A program made the position numbers and the translations under genes. Below are positions 8,691-17,075 of a stretch of DNA of 64,000 bases, one piece after another. This DNA is from Saprospiraceae bacterium (GTDB lineage Bacteria; Bacteroidota; Bacteroidia; Chitinophagales; Saprospiraceae), in NCBI GenBank assembly GCA_020630775.1, contig JAHDIN010000006.1:1-64000 (forward strand). The letters run 5' to 3'. Each line of letters starts with the position of its first letter. Position 1 is the stretch's first letter. Under the pieces are notes generated by a model, which was given only the letters and a program-made list of their open reading frames with translations, had not been told where the DNA came from and ran no database searches.

Positions 8691-9143
8691 CTAGTTGGAT
8701 ATTTTGCTTAAAGCAAAAAATGAAGATCGCGTAATTGTTGAACTGGTTTGTTCATCAGAACCTCTTATTTCACTTCGGACTTTTTCAGGATTTAGAAATT
8801 GTAATATTTCAATGAGCCAGCCATCATCCTCATACTCCTTCAAAATATTAAGTATTTCAGCATTGTCGTATTGTGAAATTAAAGGATAAAATTTTACTTC
8901 GAATCCTCGCTTAAGATAACTTTTCTTTAGTCTCTTACTCATATTATCTGGCATTATGACTATGCCTTTGGATGCTGTACCTGTTTGTGAAATGAGCACC
9001 TTTTGAAAATAATTATTACCATAATATGAGTAATCGATTTGAATTGTCATTCTATCAAGTGTTGGTTTTTGCGAGTGGAGATGTAGCGATAATAATAAAT
9101 AGCTAAAGACTATTAACGTGAATTTTATTGGATAGTTGATCAT
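8691..9143 (-). CDS. Small secreted protein, unknown function
   Basis: The 150-residue protein begins with a signal peptide (hydrophobic run IKFTLIVFSYLLLSLHLHSQ, cleavage near SQK). The mature part has two short motifs of alternating charge and ends in a Ser/Thr-rich tail. It contains a stretch typical of small Bacteroidota proteins of unknown role (DNMSKRLKKSYLKRGFEVKF). The stop is TAG. No family is recognised. Confidence 0.6.
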   Translation of the reverse strand: MINYPIKFTLIVFSYLLLSLHLHSQKPTLDRMTIQIDYSYYGNNYFQKVLISQTGTASKGIVIMPDNMSKRLKKSYLKRGFEVKFYPLISQYDNAEILNILKEYEDDGWLIEILQFLNPEKVRSEIRGSDEQTSSTITRSSFFALSKISN

Positions 9144-9263
9144 GACATTTATTTGTAATATATCAACTACTTGTTACTTATTGCAGCTTTGTGTAGTGGC
9201 TTAACGCTGATTTAATATCTGTGTTAATTTAGTCTAAATGATTTAATCAATGATATAGTTTTT

Positions 9264-9623
9264 TTAAACCTTTAGGTAGTAATTGGAGACTATTAAAAGA
9301 CCTAATAGAATGATATTGATAATTGTTATGATAGGTGCATCTTGATGTGCTACATGCGCTACAATAGCAGTAAGGAGAAATAAGGCTACACCCGCATACG
9401 CCCATTCTTTTACTAGGAGAGGTATGAAAGGCAATGCTATGCAAACAGCAGCTATGACTTTTAGTATGATTAGTTGAAGCCTAAAGAAATTAGGAAATCC
9501 TAGCTCCTTAAATCCTTCAATGGCGGCTTTTTGAAAAGTGTAAGCATAAGCACTCCAAAGTAAAAATAGGACTAAGATTGAAGTGCTTATCCAATATATT
9601 AATTCTGCGCTAGAGTATTTCAA
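9264..9623 (-). CDS. DoxX-like small membrane protein
   Basis: This 119-residue protein is predicted to span the membrane four times, with the DoxX_2-like arrangement (ELIYWISTSILVLFLLWSAY, GFPNFFRLQLIILKV, AYAGVALFLLTAIVAHVAHQ, then a terminal helix). The start is TTG at 9623, overlapping the upstream NTF2-like gene by 14 bp, which implies translational coupling. DoxX-like proteins are linked to quinone/thiol redox processes; the exact reaction is not known. Its partners here are stress-type genes. Confidence 0.8.
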   Translation of the reverse strand: MKYSSAELIYWISTSILVLFLLWSAYAYTFQKAAIEGFKELGFPNFFRLQLIILKVIAAVCIALPFIPLLVKEWAYAGVALFLLTAIVAHVAHQDAPIITIINIILLGLLIVSNYYLKV

Positions 9624-10464
9624 GGGTATATTCTTTCAGTTTTAATTGATTGTTTTCGTCAATGAGTTTCCAAGTGGTTATATTACTTAAATGCATGAGC
9701 CCCATTTCATTAATTTCTCCTTCAAAGTGTAAGACAAATTTAACGATAAAACCATCATTGGTTTTACTTGCAATTATGTTTTGTGGCTTATGACTGGAGT
9801 AGGTTTGACTATCTTTTTGCAAGAGTAAAAATGATTTTAATTCGTTTTTTGAAGTCATCTGATTACCCAGAATATTAATATTTAGTTCTGAGTCACTAGT
9901 CATAGTCATAAGTGTCTCAGCGTTGCCAACATCAATATGAGCAAACCAATTATGCACAAAAGCCTTGGCATCTGTTTCTGAATGTGTACTTAAATTAATC
10001 GCATCAATTTTATCTTGAGATGAAGGTTTTACTTGTCCTTGTAATGCTACTTTATAAGCAGTTACTTTAATATTTTTAGCTTCAGGATCTAAAGCTGTTT
10101 TTAATGCTGTATCTAACCGCATTCTACCTATGAAGTCCATGTTAATGTATTCTCCACTTTGTTGAAGTGCATGATAACTGTGAGGGCAAATCACTTCATA
10201 TTTATTTTCTCCTATTTCAAAGACAAAGATTTCATCTATATAGTGCGCACTACTTTTAATAAAGTCAAATGTTTTTGTAGCATACTTGACAAGTTCTGAT
10301 ACGGAAGTAAGGGTTTCTTGAGGATAGACAAATTCTACTACTTCGTCCGGTAAAAATGGCTTCAATGTTTCCATATCTGTACCTTTATCGAACCGACTAT
10401 ACCATTCGTAAACAAATGCCTTTATTCTATTTTCTTGTTGTGTAGCTAATTGTACTTTGTTCAT
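9610..10464 (-). CDS. Tandem NTF2/SnoaL-like domain protein
   Basis: From the ATG at 10464 the protein has 284 residues; a TTG 21 bp further upstream is possible but less likely. Two similar cone-shaped NTF2-like domains can be traced. The first starts RIKAFVYEWYSRFDKGTDME and the second starts DAKAFVHNWFAHIDVGNAET, each followed by a loop of the type LPDEVVEFVYP or MTSDSELNINILG. NTF2-like folds bind or convert small molecules. It overlaps the DoxX-like gene and lies 66 bp downstream of a Crp-type regulator, probably its controller (inference). Confidence 0.75.
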   Translation of the reverse strand: MNKVQLATQQENRIKAFVYEWYSRFDKGTDMETLKPFLPDEVVEFVYPQETLTSVSELVKYATKTFDFIKSSAHYIDEIFVFEIGENKYEVICPHSYHALQQSGEYINMDFIGRMRLDTALKTALDPEAKNIKVTAYKVALQGQVKPSSQDKIDAINLSTHSETDAKAFVHNWFAHIDVGNAETLMTMTSDSELNINILGNQMTSKNELKSFLLLQKDSQTYSSHKPQNIIASKTNDGFIVKFVLHFEGEINEMGLMHLSNITTWKLIDENNQLKLKEYTLEIL

Positions 10465-10530
10465 CTTGCTTATTTTAGACCACAAAGTAAAGTGAAGCTT
10501 AAATGAAAAGACTTGCCATTTGGCAATTAT

Positions 10531-11115
10531 TTAAAGCGTGGAGATTGTTTTACGTACTCTACTTAAGCTAAACGGTGTCATTCCAAGGTAAGAGGCTACG
10601 TGTTGCAATGGTACTTTATTGCTTAATTCAGGGTAGTAGTTTAAGAACTTTAAATAGGACTCAGTGGCTGTGTTATTGAGTAAACTTCGTTGGAAGTTTG
10701 TTTTCTTGATGAGTACATTATTTATAATTTTCTGAAATATTACCTCCCAGTCCTTAATTTCATTTTTACAAATGTCCCAATTGCTTTTTGAAATCTGAAT
10801 GACTTCACAGTCTGTAAGCGCTTCTATTGTACCAGCGCTGATTGAGTATTCAAAGAAACATGCAACATTGCCTACAAACTCATTAACGTCCATAAAGTGC
10901 GCTGTTATTTCACTACCATTTTCGTCATAAAAATAGTACCTGAATACGCCACTAGTAATTAATCCTAATTGATCATTTCTTTCGCCAGTCTTTAAGAAGG
11001 TGTCTCGTGTACTATAGTTATTAAGTTCAAGATGCTTTGTAATAAGCTTTTCTTCCTCAAGTTCAAAGTTTCTAAAATTGGAAAGGATTTGTATGAATGG
11101 ATTCTTTGTTTTCAT
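10531..11115 (-). CDS. Crp/Fnr-family transcription regulator
   Basis: The 194-residue protein has an N-terminal cyclic-nucleotide-binding-like jelly roll (LKTGERNDQLGLITSGVFRY, ENGSEITAHFMDVNEFVG) and a C-terminal winged helix (LQHVASYLGMTPFSLSRVRK). No Fnr-type N-terminal cysteine cluster is present, so an iron-sulphur oxygen sensor is unlikely. The canonical cAMP-contact Arg is also not obvious, as in most Bacteroidota Crp homologues. It is encoded directly upstream of the NTF2/DoxX-like pair. Confidence 0.88.
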   Translation of the reverse strand: MKTKNPFIQILSNFRNFELEEEKLITKHLELNNYSTRDTFLKTGERNDQLGLITSGVFRYYFYDENGSEITAHFMDVNEFVGNVACFFEYSISAGTIEALTDCEVIQISKSNWDICKNEIKDWEVIFQKIINNVLIKKTNFQRSLLNNTATESYLKFLNYYPELSNKVPLQHVASYLGMTPFSLSRVRKTISTL

Positions 11116-11193
11116 AGTTGTCCAAAAGTAAAATTTGTCTTGTAATCAATCGAAAGAAGTGGTAAGAAAAATTTGAGTTTTACTCAGTAGCTG

Positions 11194-11742
11194 CTATGAT
11201 TGTAAATGCTCAAATTCTTCTACGGTATACCTTTGTTGGATATGCTGAGGACAATTAACATCCCAAGCCGTTACTTTGATTTTAATCACTCTTTCGATAG
11301 GGACATCATATTCATTATCTTTCAATTTATCCATAATTTCTTGATCATCGATAACTTTAACTTCTCCCCAAATTTTAATTCTTCGTCTATTAGGGTAATC
11401 CATAAGAAAAAGATGGACCTTATTGTTTTCATCAAAATTACCCACTGAGATGTATTGTCGATTTCCTGAAAAGTCTGCAAAGGCCAAATGGTGTTGATCT
11501 AATATTTTTAAGAATCCTTTAGGCCCACCTCTGTGTTGAATGTATGGCTGGCCTTCTGCATTTGACGAAGCCATATAGAACGAATCTCTTTGACTGATAA
11601 AATGTGCCAATTGTTCAGTTATAGTTGATTGCCAATCTCTTCGTTCTGCCATATTTTGATAGGCTTCTCTTGATCCCATTTCTTCTTGCCTGCTTTTGAC
11701 AGATTCTGTAAATGCTATGTCGCTCACATATTTTAAACTCAT
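11194..11742 (-). CDS. Pyridoxamine 5'-phosphate oxidase-like FMN-binding protein
   Basis: The 182-residue protein matches the split-barrel flavoprotein family: an N-terminal helix, ITEQLAHFISQRDSFYMAS, then QPYIQHRGGPKGFLKIL and a barrel with QYISVGNFDENNKVHLFLM. It probably binds FMN or F420-like cofactors and reduces a small molecule; true PdxH activity is not implied. It neighbours an azoreductase and an OsmC gene, which fits a redox-stress block. Confidence 0.85.
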   Translation of the reverse strand: MSLKYVSDIAFTESVKSRQEEMGSREAYQNMAERRDWQSTITEQLAHFISQRDSFYMASSNAEGQPYIQHRGGPKGFLKILDQHHLAFADFSGNRQYISVGNFDENNKVHLFLMDYPNRRRIKIWGEVKVIDDQEIMDKLKDNEYDVPIERVIKIKVTAWDVNCPQHIQQRYTVEEFEHLQS

Positions 11743-11841
11743 GACTATTTTATTTTATAAATATCAAAACAAGTAATTTGATGATTGAATATAATTACTA
11801 GCACTAAAGGAGAGTGATAGTAATTATATTTCTCATTTGCC

Positions 11842-12456
11842 TTAATACCAGTTTTTACTAAAAGTATCAATTTCTGTTTTCTTTGTTTCAAGCAATTCTT
11901 CTAATTTATCGGCGTATTGTTGTGTGCCAAATAAAGCAATTGATTCAGTTGTGATACCCATTAGGCTGAAGCAAGTTGCAGCTAATGGTGTCGCAAAATT
12001 TAGACTTTTCATTGGTTCGGACCCAAAATCACTTCCGCTTGTTGTAAGAACTAAAGCCTGTTTCCCTTCACACAATCCAACAAGACCTTTTTCTGTTGCA
12101 GTGAAAGTTTTACCTGCTTGAATAACTGCATCAAACCAAGCTTTTACAGTTGCAGGTAAGGAGTAATTATATACAGGAGTTACAACAACAATATAATCTG
12201 CTTCTAATAATTGATTAGTGAGTTGATCGTTTTTATCGAGAAGACTTTGTTGCGCATCAGATGGAGTGATGCCTCCAAAATTTCTTGCAACTAAAGGGTT
12301 TAGATTCTCTTTTAACAATAAATCAGGTGTGTTTTCTGCTAAATCTAAAATACTTATTTGAGTTTTGTCTTTATTTCTCTGAATGAAATAATCTGCCATT
12401 TTCTTAGTGTTTGAATTTTCTCTTGGCGTATAGTTTATGATAAGTGTCTTTTTCAT
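11842..12456 (-). CDS. azoR: FMN-dependent NADH-azoreductase/quinone reductase
   Basis: This 204-residue protein has a flavodoxin-like fold of AzoR type. The start MKKTLIINYTPRENSNTKKM gives the FMN-phosphate loop. VVVTPVYNYSLPATVKAWFD is the conserved P-x-YN-x-x-P-A-x-K-x-W-x-D signature, and LVGLCEGKQALVLTTSGSDF follows. It would reduce quinones, azo compounds or related electrophiles with NADH in the cytoplasm. The gene name reflects the family only. Confidence 0.88.
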   Translation of the reverse strand: MKKTLIINYTPRENSNTKKMADYFIQRNKDKTQISILDLAENTPDLLLKENLNPLVARNFGGITPSDAQQSLLDKNDQLTNQLLEADYIVVVTPVYNYSLPATVKAWFDAVIQAGKTFTATEKGLVGLCEGKQALVLTTSGSDFGSEPMKSLNFATPLAATCFSLMGITTESIALFGTQQYADKLEELLETKKTEIDTFSKNWY

Positions 12457-12491
12457 TTTATTTATTTTTCATTTGTGAAATAATATGCCTT

Positions 12492-12911
12492 TTATAAGGT
12501 TGTGGTTGTGATTTTGATTTCGTTTAATAAAGTTTTGTTGACGGGGCATTTATCGACAATCTCCATTAGTCTTGCCCGCTGCTTCTCATCAAGATTACCT
12601 ATTAGTTTAACCTTTTTTTCAATCAGATGAACATGCCCTTTGTCAGATATACAGTCGTCGCAATCTGAATGATGCACTCTCTTTTGCGATAATTCAACCT
12701 CTACGCCTTCAAGTTCCCACTTTTTTCTATCAGCATACATGCGAATGGTTATGGCGACGCAACTCCCTAGAGCCATAAGAAGGAGGCTGTAAGGGTCAGC
12801 CCCTTCATCTGTACCATAGGGAGCGGGCTCATCTGCGATCACTTGATGTGCACCATTTGTCAATATAGTTTTGTAATTATCTCTGCCTATTTTTGCTGTT
12901 ACAATATTCAT
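12492..12911 (-). CDS. OsmC-family peroxide reductase-like protein
   Basis: From the ATG at 12911 the protein has 139 residues. A longer frame to 12980 only adds antisense-like sequence overlapping the GAPDH gene. The two OsmC/Ohr cysteines are present, in LGSCVAITIRMYADRK and DKCPVNKTLLNEI, spaced as in thiol peroxidases that detoxify organic hydroperoxides. An acidic/His insertion with two extra Cys (HHSDCDDCIS) is unusual for OsmC and could bind metal. It is adjacent to GAPDH, 20 bp apart, so they are probably one operon. Confidence 0.85.
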   Translation of the reverse strand: MNIVTAKIGRDNYKTILTNGAHQVIADEPAPYGTDEGADPYSLLLMALGSCVAITIRMYADRKKWELEGVEVELSQKRVHHSDCDDCISDKGHVHLIEKKVKLIGNLDEKQRARLMEIVDKCPVNKTLLNEIKITTTTL

Positions 12912-12931
12912 GCGTTCAGTTTTAAAGTCTA

Positions 12932-13921
12932 TTAAATATTTTCTAAGATTTGCCTTATCATTTGATTGGCAAAGCCCCATTCATTGTCATACCATGCGAG
13001 TACTTTGACAAGATCACCATCAACAACCTTCGTCATTTCTAGGTCTATTACAGCTGCGTGAGGATCTTTGATTATATCACTCGATACAATTGGATCATTG
13101 GTGACTCTGATAACATTTTTATACCGATCACTTGCAGCTTCTTCAGTGAGTATTTGGTTTAATGCTTCTTTTGAAGTTTTATTGGCCGTTACGATTGTGA
13201 TATCAGATACTGAACCGATAGCAACGGGTACTCTGATAGCCATTCCGTCAAATATACCGGCATACTCTGGCATCGCTTTGGTTGTTGCTGTAGCGGCACC
13301 TGTAGTCGTGGGGATGAGGTTATTGAATCCTGTTCTACCCATACGCGTTTTTTTATGCGGAGCATCTACAACACTATTAGAAGAAGTGTTGGCATGAATA
13401 GTTGTCATAATGGCTTTCTGAATTCCTAATCGTCTTCCGATTATTTCGATAACAGGACTTATGTTGTTGGTTGTGCAACTAGCACATGAGAATATAGTGC
13501 TCTTGCCATCTTTTGTGTTGACACCATGTACAACAGTTGGCACACCTCCACTTGAGGTAGGACCAGATAGGACAACTATTTTTGCACCTGCGTCTATATG
13601 CTTTTGAGCATCCTCCTCTTTAGTGAATACGCCAGTACTTTCTATAACTAGCTCTACATTCAGTTCGCCCCAAGGCAGGGTAGCAGGATCTTTTCTATTG
13701 TAGAATGGAATAGTATGTCCATCTATGATTAAGTTTTGTCCCTCTATTTTAACTTCTTTTTCAAAAAGGCCGTGGACACTATCGTATTTCAGTAGATAAG
13801 CGATATCCTCAATTGGAGCTATGTCATTTACGGCTACTAAATTTAATTCTGGTGTGTCAAGTATTATTTTTAATGAGGCTCTTCCGATGCGTCCCATTCC
13901 GTTGATTGCTATATTTTTCAT
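12932..13921 (-). CDS. gapA: Type I glyceraldehyde-3-phosphate dehydrogenase
   Basis: The 329 residues are full length for GAPDH. The NAD-binding start is INGMGRIGRASLKII. The catalytic Cys149 lies in SCASCTTN and His176 in TIHANT. NLIPTTTGAATATTKAMPEY and the end WYDNEWGFANQM are canonical. Deviations are GMGRIGR in place of GFGRIGR, HANTSSN in place of the common HAYT-x-DQ, and RVPVAIGSVSDI in place of RVPTP-x-x-SVVD, so this is a divergent paralogue. It converts glyceraldehyde-3-phosphate to 1,3-bisphosphoglycerate. Its place among stress genes hints at an alternative or oxidant-tolerant isozyme (inference). Confidence 0.9.
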   Translation of the reverse strand: MKNIAINGMGRIGRASLKIILDTPELNLVAVNDIAPIEDIAYLLKYDSVHGLFEKEVKIEGQNLIIDGHTIPFYNRKDPATLPWGELNVELVIESTGVFTKEEDAQKHIDAGAKIVVLSGPTSSGGVPTVVHGVNTKDGKSTIFSCASCTTNNISPVIEIIGRRLGIQKAIMTTIHANTSSNSVVDAPHKKTRMGRTGFNNLIPTTTGAATATTKAMPEYAGIFDGMAIRVPVAIGSVSDITIVTANKTSKEALNQILTEEAASDRYKNVIRVTNDPIVSSDIIKDPHAAVIDLEMTKVVDGDLVKVLAWYDNEWGFANQMIRQILENI

Positions 13922-13950
13922 TTTATTTAGTTTGTGTTTGTTATGTGATA

Positions 13951-14048
13951 TTAGTCTTTAGTCTTTAGTCTTTAGTCTTTGGTCTTTAGTCTTTAGTCTT
14001 TAGTCTTTGGTCTTTAGTCTTAGTCTTAATCTTAGTCTTAATCTTAGT
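13951..14048. repeat. Short tandem repeat, 7-nt unit TTTAGTC
   Basis: The gap holds about nine copies of TTTAGTC/TTTGGTC, then TTAGTC/TTAATC variants and a degenerate CTCCAATCT tail that runs into the 3' end of the hydrolase gene at 14084. It is polymorphism-prone and of unknown function. Confidence 0.8.
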
Positions 14049-14083
14049 ATCTAATCTAGTCTCCAATCTCCAGTCTCCAATCT

Positions 14084-15061
14084 CTAATCTCGAGTCTTTA
14101 AGATTAAGTCATCCATAAAATGTCTGATCTTCAAAATGATATCGTTACCATCTTCTTCTAAGGCAAAGTGGCCAGTATTGTAGATGTGATAATCAATAAC
14201 TTTGACATCTTTCTTAAAGGCTTCGGCGCCACTTTCTGGAAAGAAGGCATCATTTTTTCCCCATACGATTAAAAGAGGTGGTTGGTAATCTCTTAGATAC
14301 TTTTGCCACTTTGGATACAGCTTTAAATTATTTTGATAATCATACAATAGGTCAATTCCCATTTTATCTGCATCCGTTCTTGATAATCTTAAATAGTCTA
14401 GATGCCAAGTATCGGGATTGATGTTTTCAGGATTACGGGTCCCATGCGTATATTGCCACTTTAATCCTTCCAAGGAGAATGCTGTTTGGATAGTCGCTTC
14501 TGTTTTTTCATTTCGCTCGTTCCATAGCATTTTAATATCCTTCCAAGCGACTCCTAAACCTTCTAGATATGCATTGCCATTTTGATTGATAATTGCTGTG
14601 ATGCGATCTGGATTATTTGTTGCGAGTCTAAATCCAACTGGTGCACCAAAGTCTTGAATCATAATAGCGTAAGAATCTATGCCTTTCTTTTCTAAAAATG
14701 CATTTATAGTCTTGGCTAGATTATCGAAGGTGTAATTATAGGTATCTCTAGACGGAAAATCACTATTGCCAAAGCCTGGATAATCTGGTGCAATAAGATG
14801 AAAGTTATCAGACAATTGATTGAGCACCTTTCTGTATTGATGCGAAGATGACGGAAAGCCATGAAGAAGAACAATAGTTGGTCGTTCTGGATTTCCCGTT
14901 TCCCTGTAAGCTATATTGATACCGTCGACATTTAAGCTTTTGTATTTTATAGATCTATGATTAATATATTTTACTTCTATATTTCCAAGTTCTACCAATG
15001 ATGTTTGTGACGTTAATAAGTAGGGTAGAATAAATAATGCTGTAATGATTAAATTTTTCAT
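14084..15061 (-). CDS. Secreted alpha/beta hydrolase (epoxide hydrolase/haloalkane dehalogenase type)
   Basis: The 325-residue protein has a signal peptide (MKNLIITALFILPYLLTSQT) and an alpha/beta hydrolase core. The oxyanion motif is LLHGFPSSSHQYR (about residue 67). The nucleophile is Asp137 in MIQDFGAPVGF, an Asp as in epoxide hydrolases and dehalogenases and not the Ser of lipases. The acid is Asp271 (VWGKNDAFF) and the base is His298 (NTGHFALEE). The second halide/epoxide residue pair cannot be assigned by eye. It is encoded 25 bp downstream of the DUF1348 gene, and both sit behind a TetR-type palindrome, so the pair is probably induced by a xenobiotic or electrophile. Confidence 0.87.
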   Translation of the reverse strand: MKNLIITALFILPYLLTSQTSLVELGNIEVKYINHRSIKYKSLNVDGINIAYRETGNPERPTIVLLHGFPSSSHQYRKVLNQLSDNFHLIAPDYPGFGNSDFPSRDTYNYTFDNLAKTINAFLEKKGIDSYAIMIQDFGAPVGFRLATNNPDRITAIINQNGNAYLEGLGVAWKDIKMLWNERNEKTEATIQTAFSLEGLKWQYTHGTRNPENINPDTWHLDYLRLSRTDADKMGIDLLYDYQNNLKLYPKWQKYLRDYQPPLLIVWGKNDAFFPESGAEAFKKDVKVIDYHIYNTGHFALEEDGNDIILKIRHFMDDLILKTRD

Positions 15062-15086
15062 TTTTGATAGTTTTATAATTGTTATA

Positions 15087-15497
15087 CTATAATCTTCTTT
15101 CTGATTCTTCTATTTCTAAGTCGTTGATGCTGGCGTATCTTTTTGCCATTAATCCGTTATCGTCAAATTCCCAATTTTCATTTCCATACGCTCTAAACCA
15201 TTGGCCTGCCGCATTATGATATTCATATTCAAATCTGACAGCTATGCGATAATCATTATAGAGCCATAGTTCTTTTTTGAGTTTATAATCAAGTTCATTT
15301 TTCCATTTATCTTTTAAGAAGGCTTGGACTTCTTCTCTTCCATTAATAAATTGGTTTCTATTACGCCATATGGTTTTAATGGAGTAGGCTTCTGACACCT
15401 TTATGGGATCTTTACTGTTCCACGCATCTTCAGCCAACTGCACTTTTTGTTTTGCTGTTTCTTCTGTAAATGGTGGTAGTGGATACTTCTTCGTCAT
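15087..15497 (-). CDS. DUF1348 family NTF2-like protein
   Basis: All 136 residues match the DUF1348 family of NTF2-fold proteins: [21 protein letters not shown], then [40 protein letters not shown] and the terminal ESERR. It is cytoplasmic, of full family length, and without an assigned reaction. A palindrome identical in plan to the one before the TetR gene lies 38 bp upstream of its ATG. Confidence 0.9.
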   Translation of the reverse strand: MTKKYPLPPFTEETAKQKVQLAEDAWNSKDPIKVSEAYSIKTIWRNRNQFINGREEVQAFLKDKWKNELDYKLKKELWLYNDYRIAVRFEYEYHNAAGQWFRAYGNENWEFDDNGLMAKRYASINDLEIEESERRL

Positions 15498-15533
15498 GTT
15501 TTAATTGTTTTGTTATTAAAGAAATAGATAAAA

Positions 15534-15549
15534 TACCGAACGTACGGTA
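15534..15549. promoter_or_regulatory. TetR-type palindromic operator upstream of the DUF1348-hydrolase operon
   Basis: TACCGAACGTACGGTA, with perfect outer TACCG/CGGTA arms, lies 37 bp before the ATG at 15497. It shares the pattern ACCRAACGTWCGGT with the site at 16159-16172 in front of the TetR gene between them. Confidence 0.7.
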
Positions 15550-15571
15550 AAATATATTGATAATTTTTTTT

Positions 15572-16129
15572 CTACTTATACCTCTGTTTAATTCCAGTTA
15601 TTGTTTTATCGAAAATGCTTAAATCATTCAAACCATGAGCGACTACAAGACTCCCTTGAATATCAATAAGCGATTGAACAGCATTCGCTTTGGCTTGAGC
15701 TTTAGTTTGTTTAAATGCTAGTCCAAGCTCATTAAAATGCTTTATCCACATTTCCATTCCCTCCTTTATTTGACTACCAAACATTTCTATGCCTACTTTC
15801 ATGGATAAGGTTCTTAGTATGCAAGAAGAGCCTCCTCCATTATACAAGAATTTGATATTTGCTAGGCTCTTCTCTAATCGTCGGGTAGGTGAGATGTTCT
15901 CATCAATCATTACATTGAATATGTTATTATCTACCCACTCTCCAATGAAATCAAACACCGCCTCAGCCATCTGCTTTTTTCCTTCTGGAAATCGGTGGTA
16001 TAGGCTTGCCTTTTTGAGTCCAGTCTCTTCAGCTATTTCTGATAAACTCGCACCTTCAAATCCTTTTGCTCTAAATACCTTAGTTAAAGCATTGAGCACG
16101 TCTTCATCATGTACTTTTTGTGGTCTCAT
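15572..16129 (-). CDS. TetR/AcrR-family repressor
   Basis: From the ATG at 16129 (MRPQKVHDEDVLNALTKVF) the protein has 185 residues; a frame six codons longer exists but includes no better start. The N-terminal HTH is typical (GFEGASLSEIAEETGLKKASLYHRFPEGKKQMAE). The C-terminal ligand domain belongs to the TetR_C_16/LmrA-like group. Matching palindromes in front of this gene and in front of the next operon downstream indicate autoregulation and control of the DUF1348-hydrolase pair. Confidence 0.9.
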   Translation of the reverse strand: MRPQKVHDEDVLNALTKVFRAKGFEGASLSEIAEETGLKKASLYHRFPEGKKQMAEAVFDFIGEWVDNNIFNVMIDENISPTRRLEKSLANIKFLYNGGGSSCILRTLSMKVGIEMFGSQIKEGMEMWIKHFNELGLAFKQTKAQAKANAVQSLIDIQGSLVVAHGLNDLSIFDKTITGIKQRYK

Positions 16130-16157
16130 AACACAAATATAAAGCAATTTTGATATT

Positions 16158-16173
16158 TACCAAACGTTCGGTT
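16158..16173. promoter_or_regulatory. TetR-type palindromic operator upstream of the repressor gene
   Basis: ACCAAACGTTCGGT (16159-16172) sits 30 bp before the TetR ATG. Its centre AACGTT is a perfect palindrome with one mismatched pair in the arms, and it matches the 15534-15549 site. Confidence 0.7.
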
Positions 16174-16224
16174 ATTTAAATTAGTTTAAAACTTAGCTTG
16201 ATAAATTGATTGAATTGGATAAAC

Positions 16225-16614
16225 CTAATAATCAAGCAGAAATCGTAGTTCATTCGAGTCCATCTTTCTTATATATTGTTGCATGTTATTCTCAGTATCA
16301 TCATATCCACAAACAATAAAGTCATTGTCTCTATAGAATATCAATCTAAAATCTTGTTGACTGACAATGACGAGTCCTGCATGTGTATTATGATCTGCTT
16401 TTTGCCAACCATTGTTATTGGCTTTAAGCCAAGTTACTAATTGTTGGTGTTTTAGATCATCCGCAACTATCAATTGAGGAGTAGCGTCTGAGTTGGGTAA
16501 TTCGACATCAATGATTTTAAATGGCAGTTTAGCGTCGTAATGTTGAGTGATATCGAAATTACTTGAACATGAAACAAGCATCAGAGAAAGCATATAGCAC
16601 CAAGCGATTTTCAT
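16225..16614 (-). CDS. Small lipoprotein, unknown function
   Basis: The 129-residue protein has a lipoprotein signal (MKIAWCYMLSLMLVSCSSN) and is anchored in the outer or inner membrane. The mature part is a small alpha/beta domain with the conserved-looking stretches QLVTWLKANNNGWQKADHN and LIFYRDNDFIVCGYD. It starts 6 bp after the end of a frameshifted membrane-protein gene, so both may share a transcript. No family is recognised. Confidence 0.65.
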   Translation of the reverse strand: MKIAWCYMLSLMLVSCSSNFDITQHYDAKLPFKIIDVELPNSDATPQLIVADDLKHQQLVTWLKANNNGWQKADHNTHAGLVIVSQQDFRLIFYRDNDFIVCGYDDTENNMQQYIRKMDSNELRFLLDY

Positions 16615-16620
16615 AATTGC

Positions 16621-17005
16621 CTACATTTTCGATAAATTAAATATTTCCTTCCATGGAATAATAAAAGGTAAGATACAAACCCATACCAAGAAAAATGACG
16701 CCATACCTTTTGGAAAAGCTTGGCCATTCATCACTGCTGGCAGAGCTACTATTAAAAGCCAACTTGATTTGTAAATCAATTGAAATACGAATACTAAACT
16801 CATTTGCTTAGGATAGATAAGTCCAAATATTGACAAGATGAATATGGCAAACCATAAGGCACCTACCAATCTTACAGCTTCTGAATAATCAAATGTATTT
16901 TCAAATACGCTGCTTGTCGCTTTCTCAGGATAAAATAAAGGAACTGATACTTATCCAACCTGCAACTATAATATTTGCGACATACATCATTTTCATTGTT
17001 GTCAT
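16621..17005 (-). pseudogene. Frameshifted four-TM membrane protein gene
   Basis: From the ATG at 17005 a signal-anchor-like segment reads MKMMYVANIIVAGWISISS and then runs to a stop at 16925. Moving by one base around 16940 picks up LFYPEKATSSVFEN and continues without interruption through three more membrane segments (ALWFAIFILSIFGLIYPKQ, WLLIVALPAV, FFLVWVCILPFIIPWK) to the stop at 16621. One extra T in a CCTTTATTTT run would restore a single protein of about 127 residues. The family is an unnamed small membrane protein. True decay and sequencing error cannot be separated. Confidence 0.55.
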
Positions 17006-17075
17006 GAGCCTGATCTTTCATAAATCAACTCGAAGACTACGGATAGGTTTACTTATTCGCTAGAAAGTTTTGAAA

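Noticed and set aside
9247-9444. 65-codon minus-strand frame overlapping the DoxX-like gene
   Set aside because: It is an out-of-frame shadow of the DoxX-like gene, with Ser/Cys/His-rich composition and no family match.
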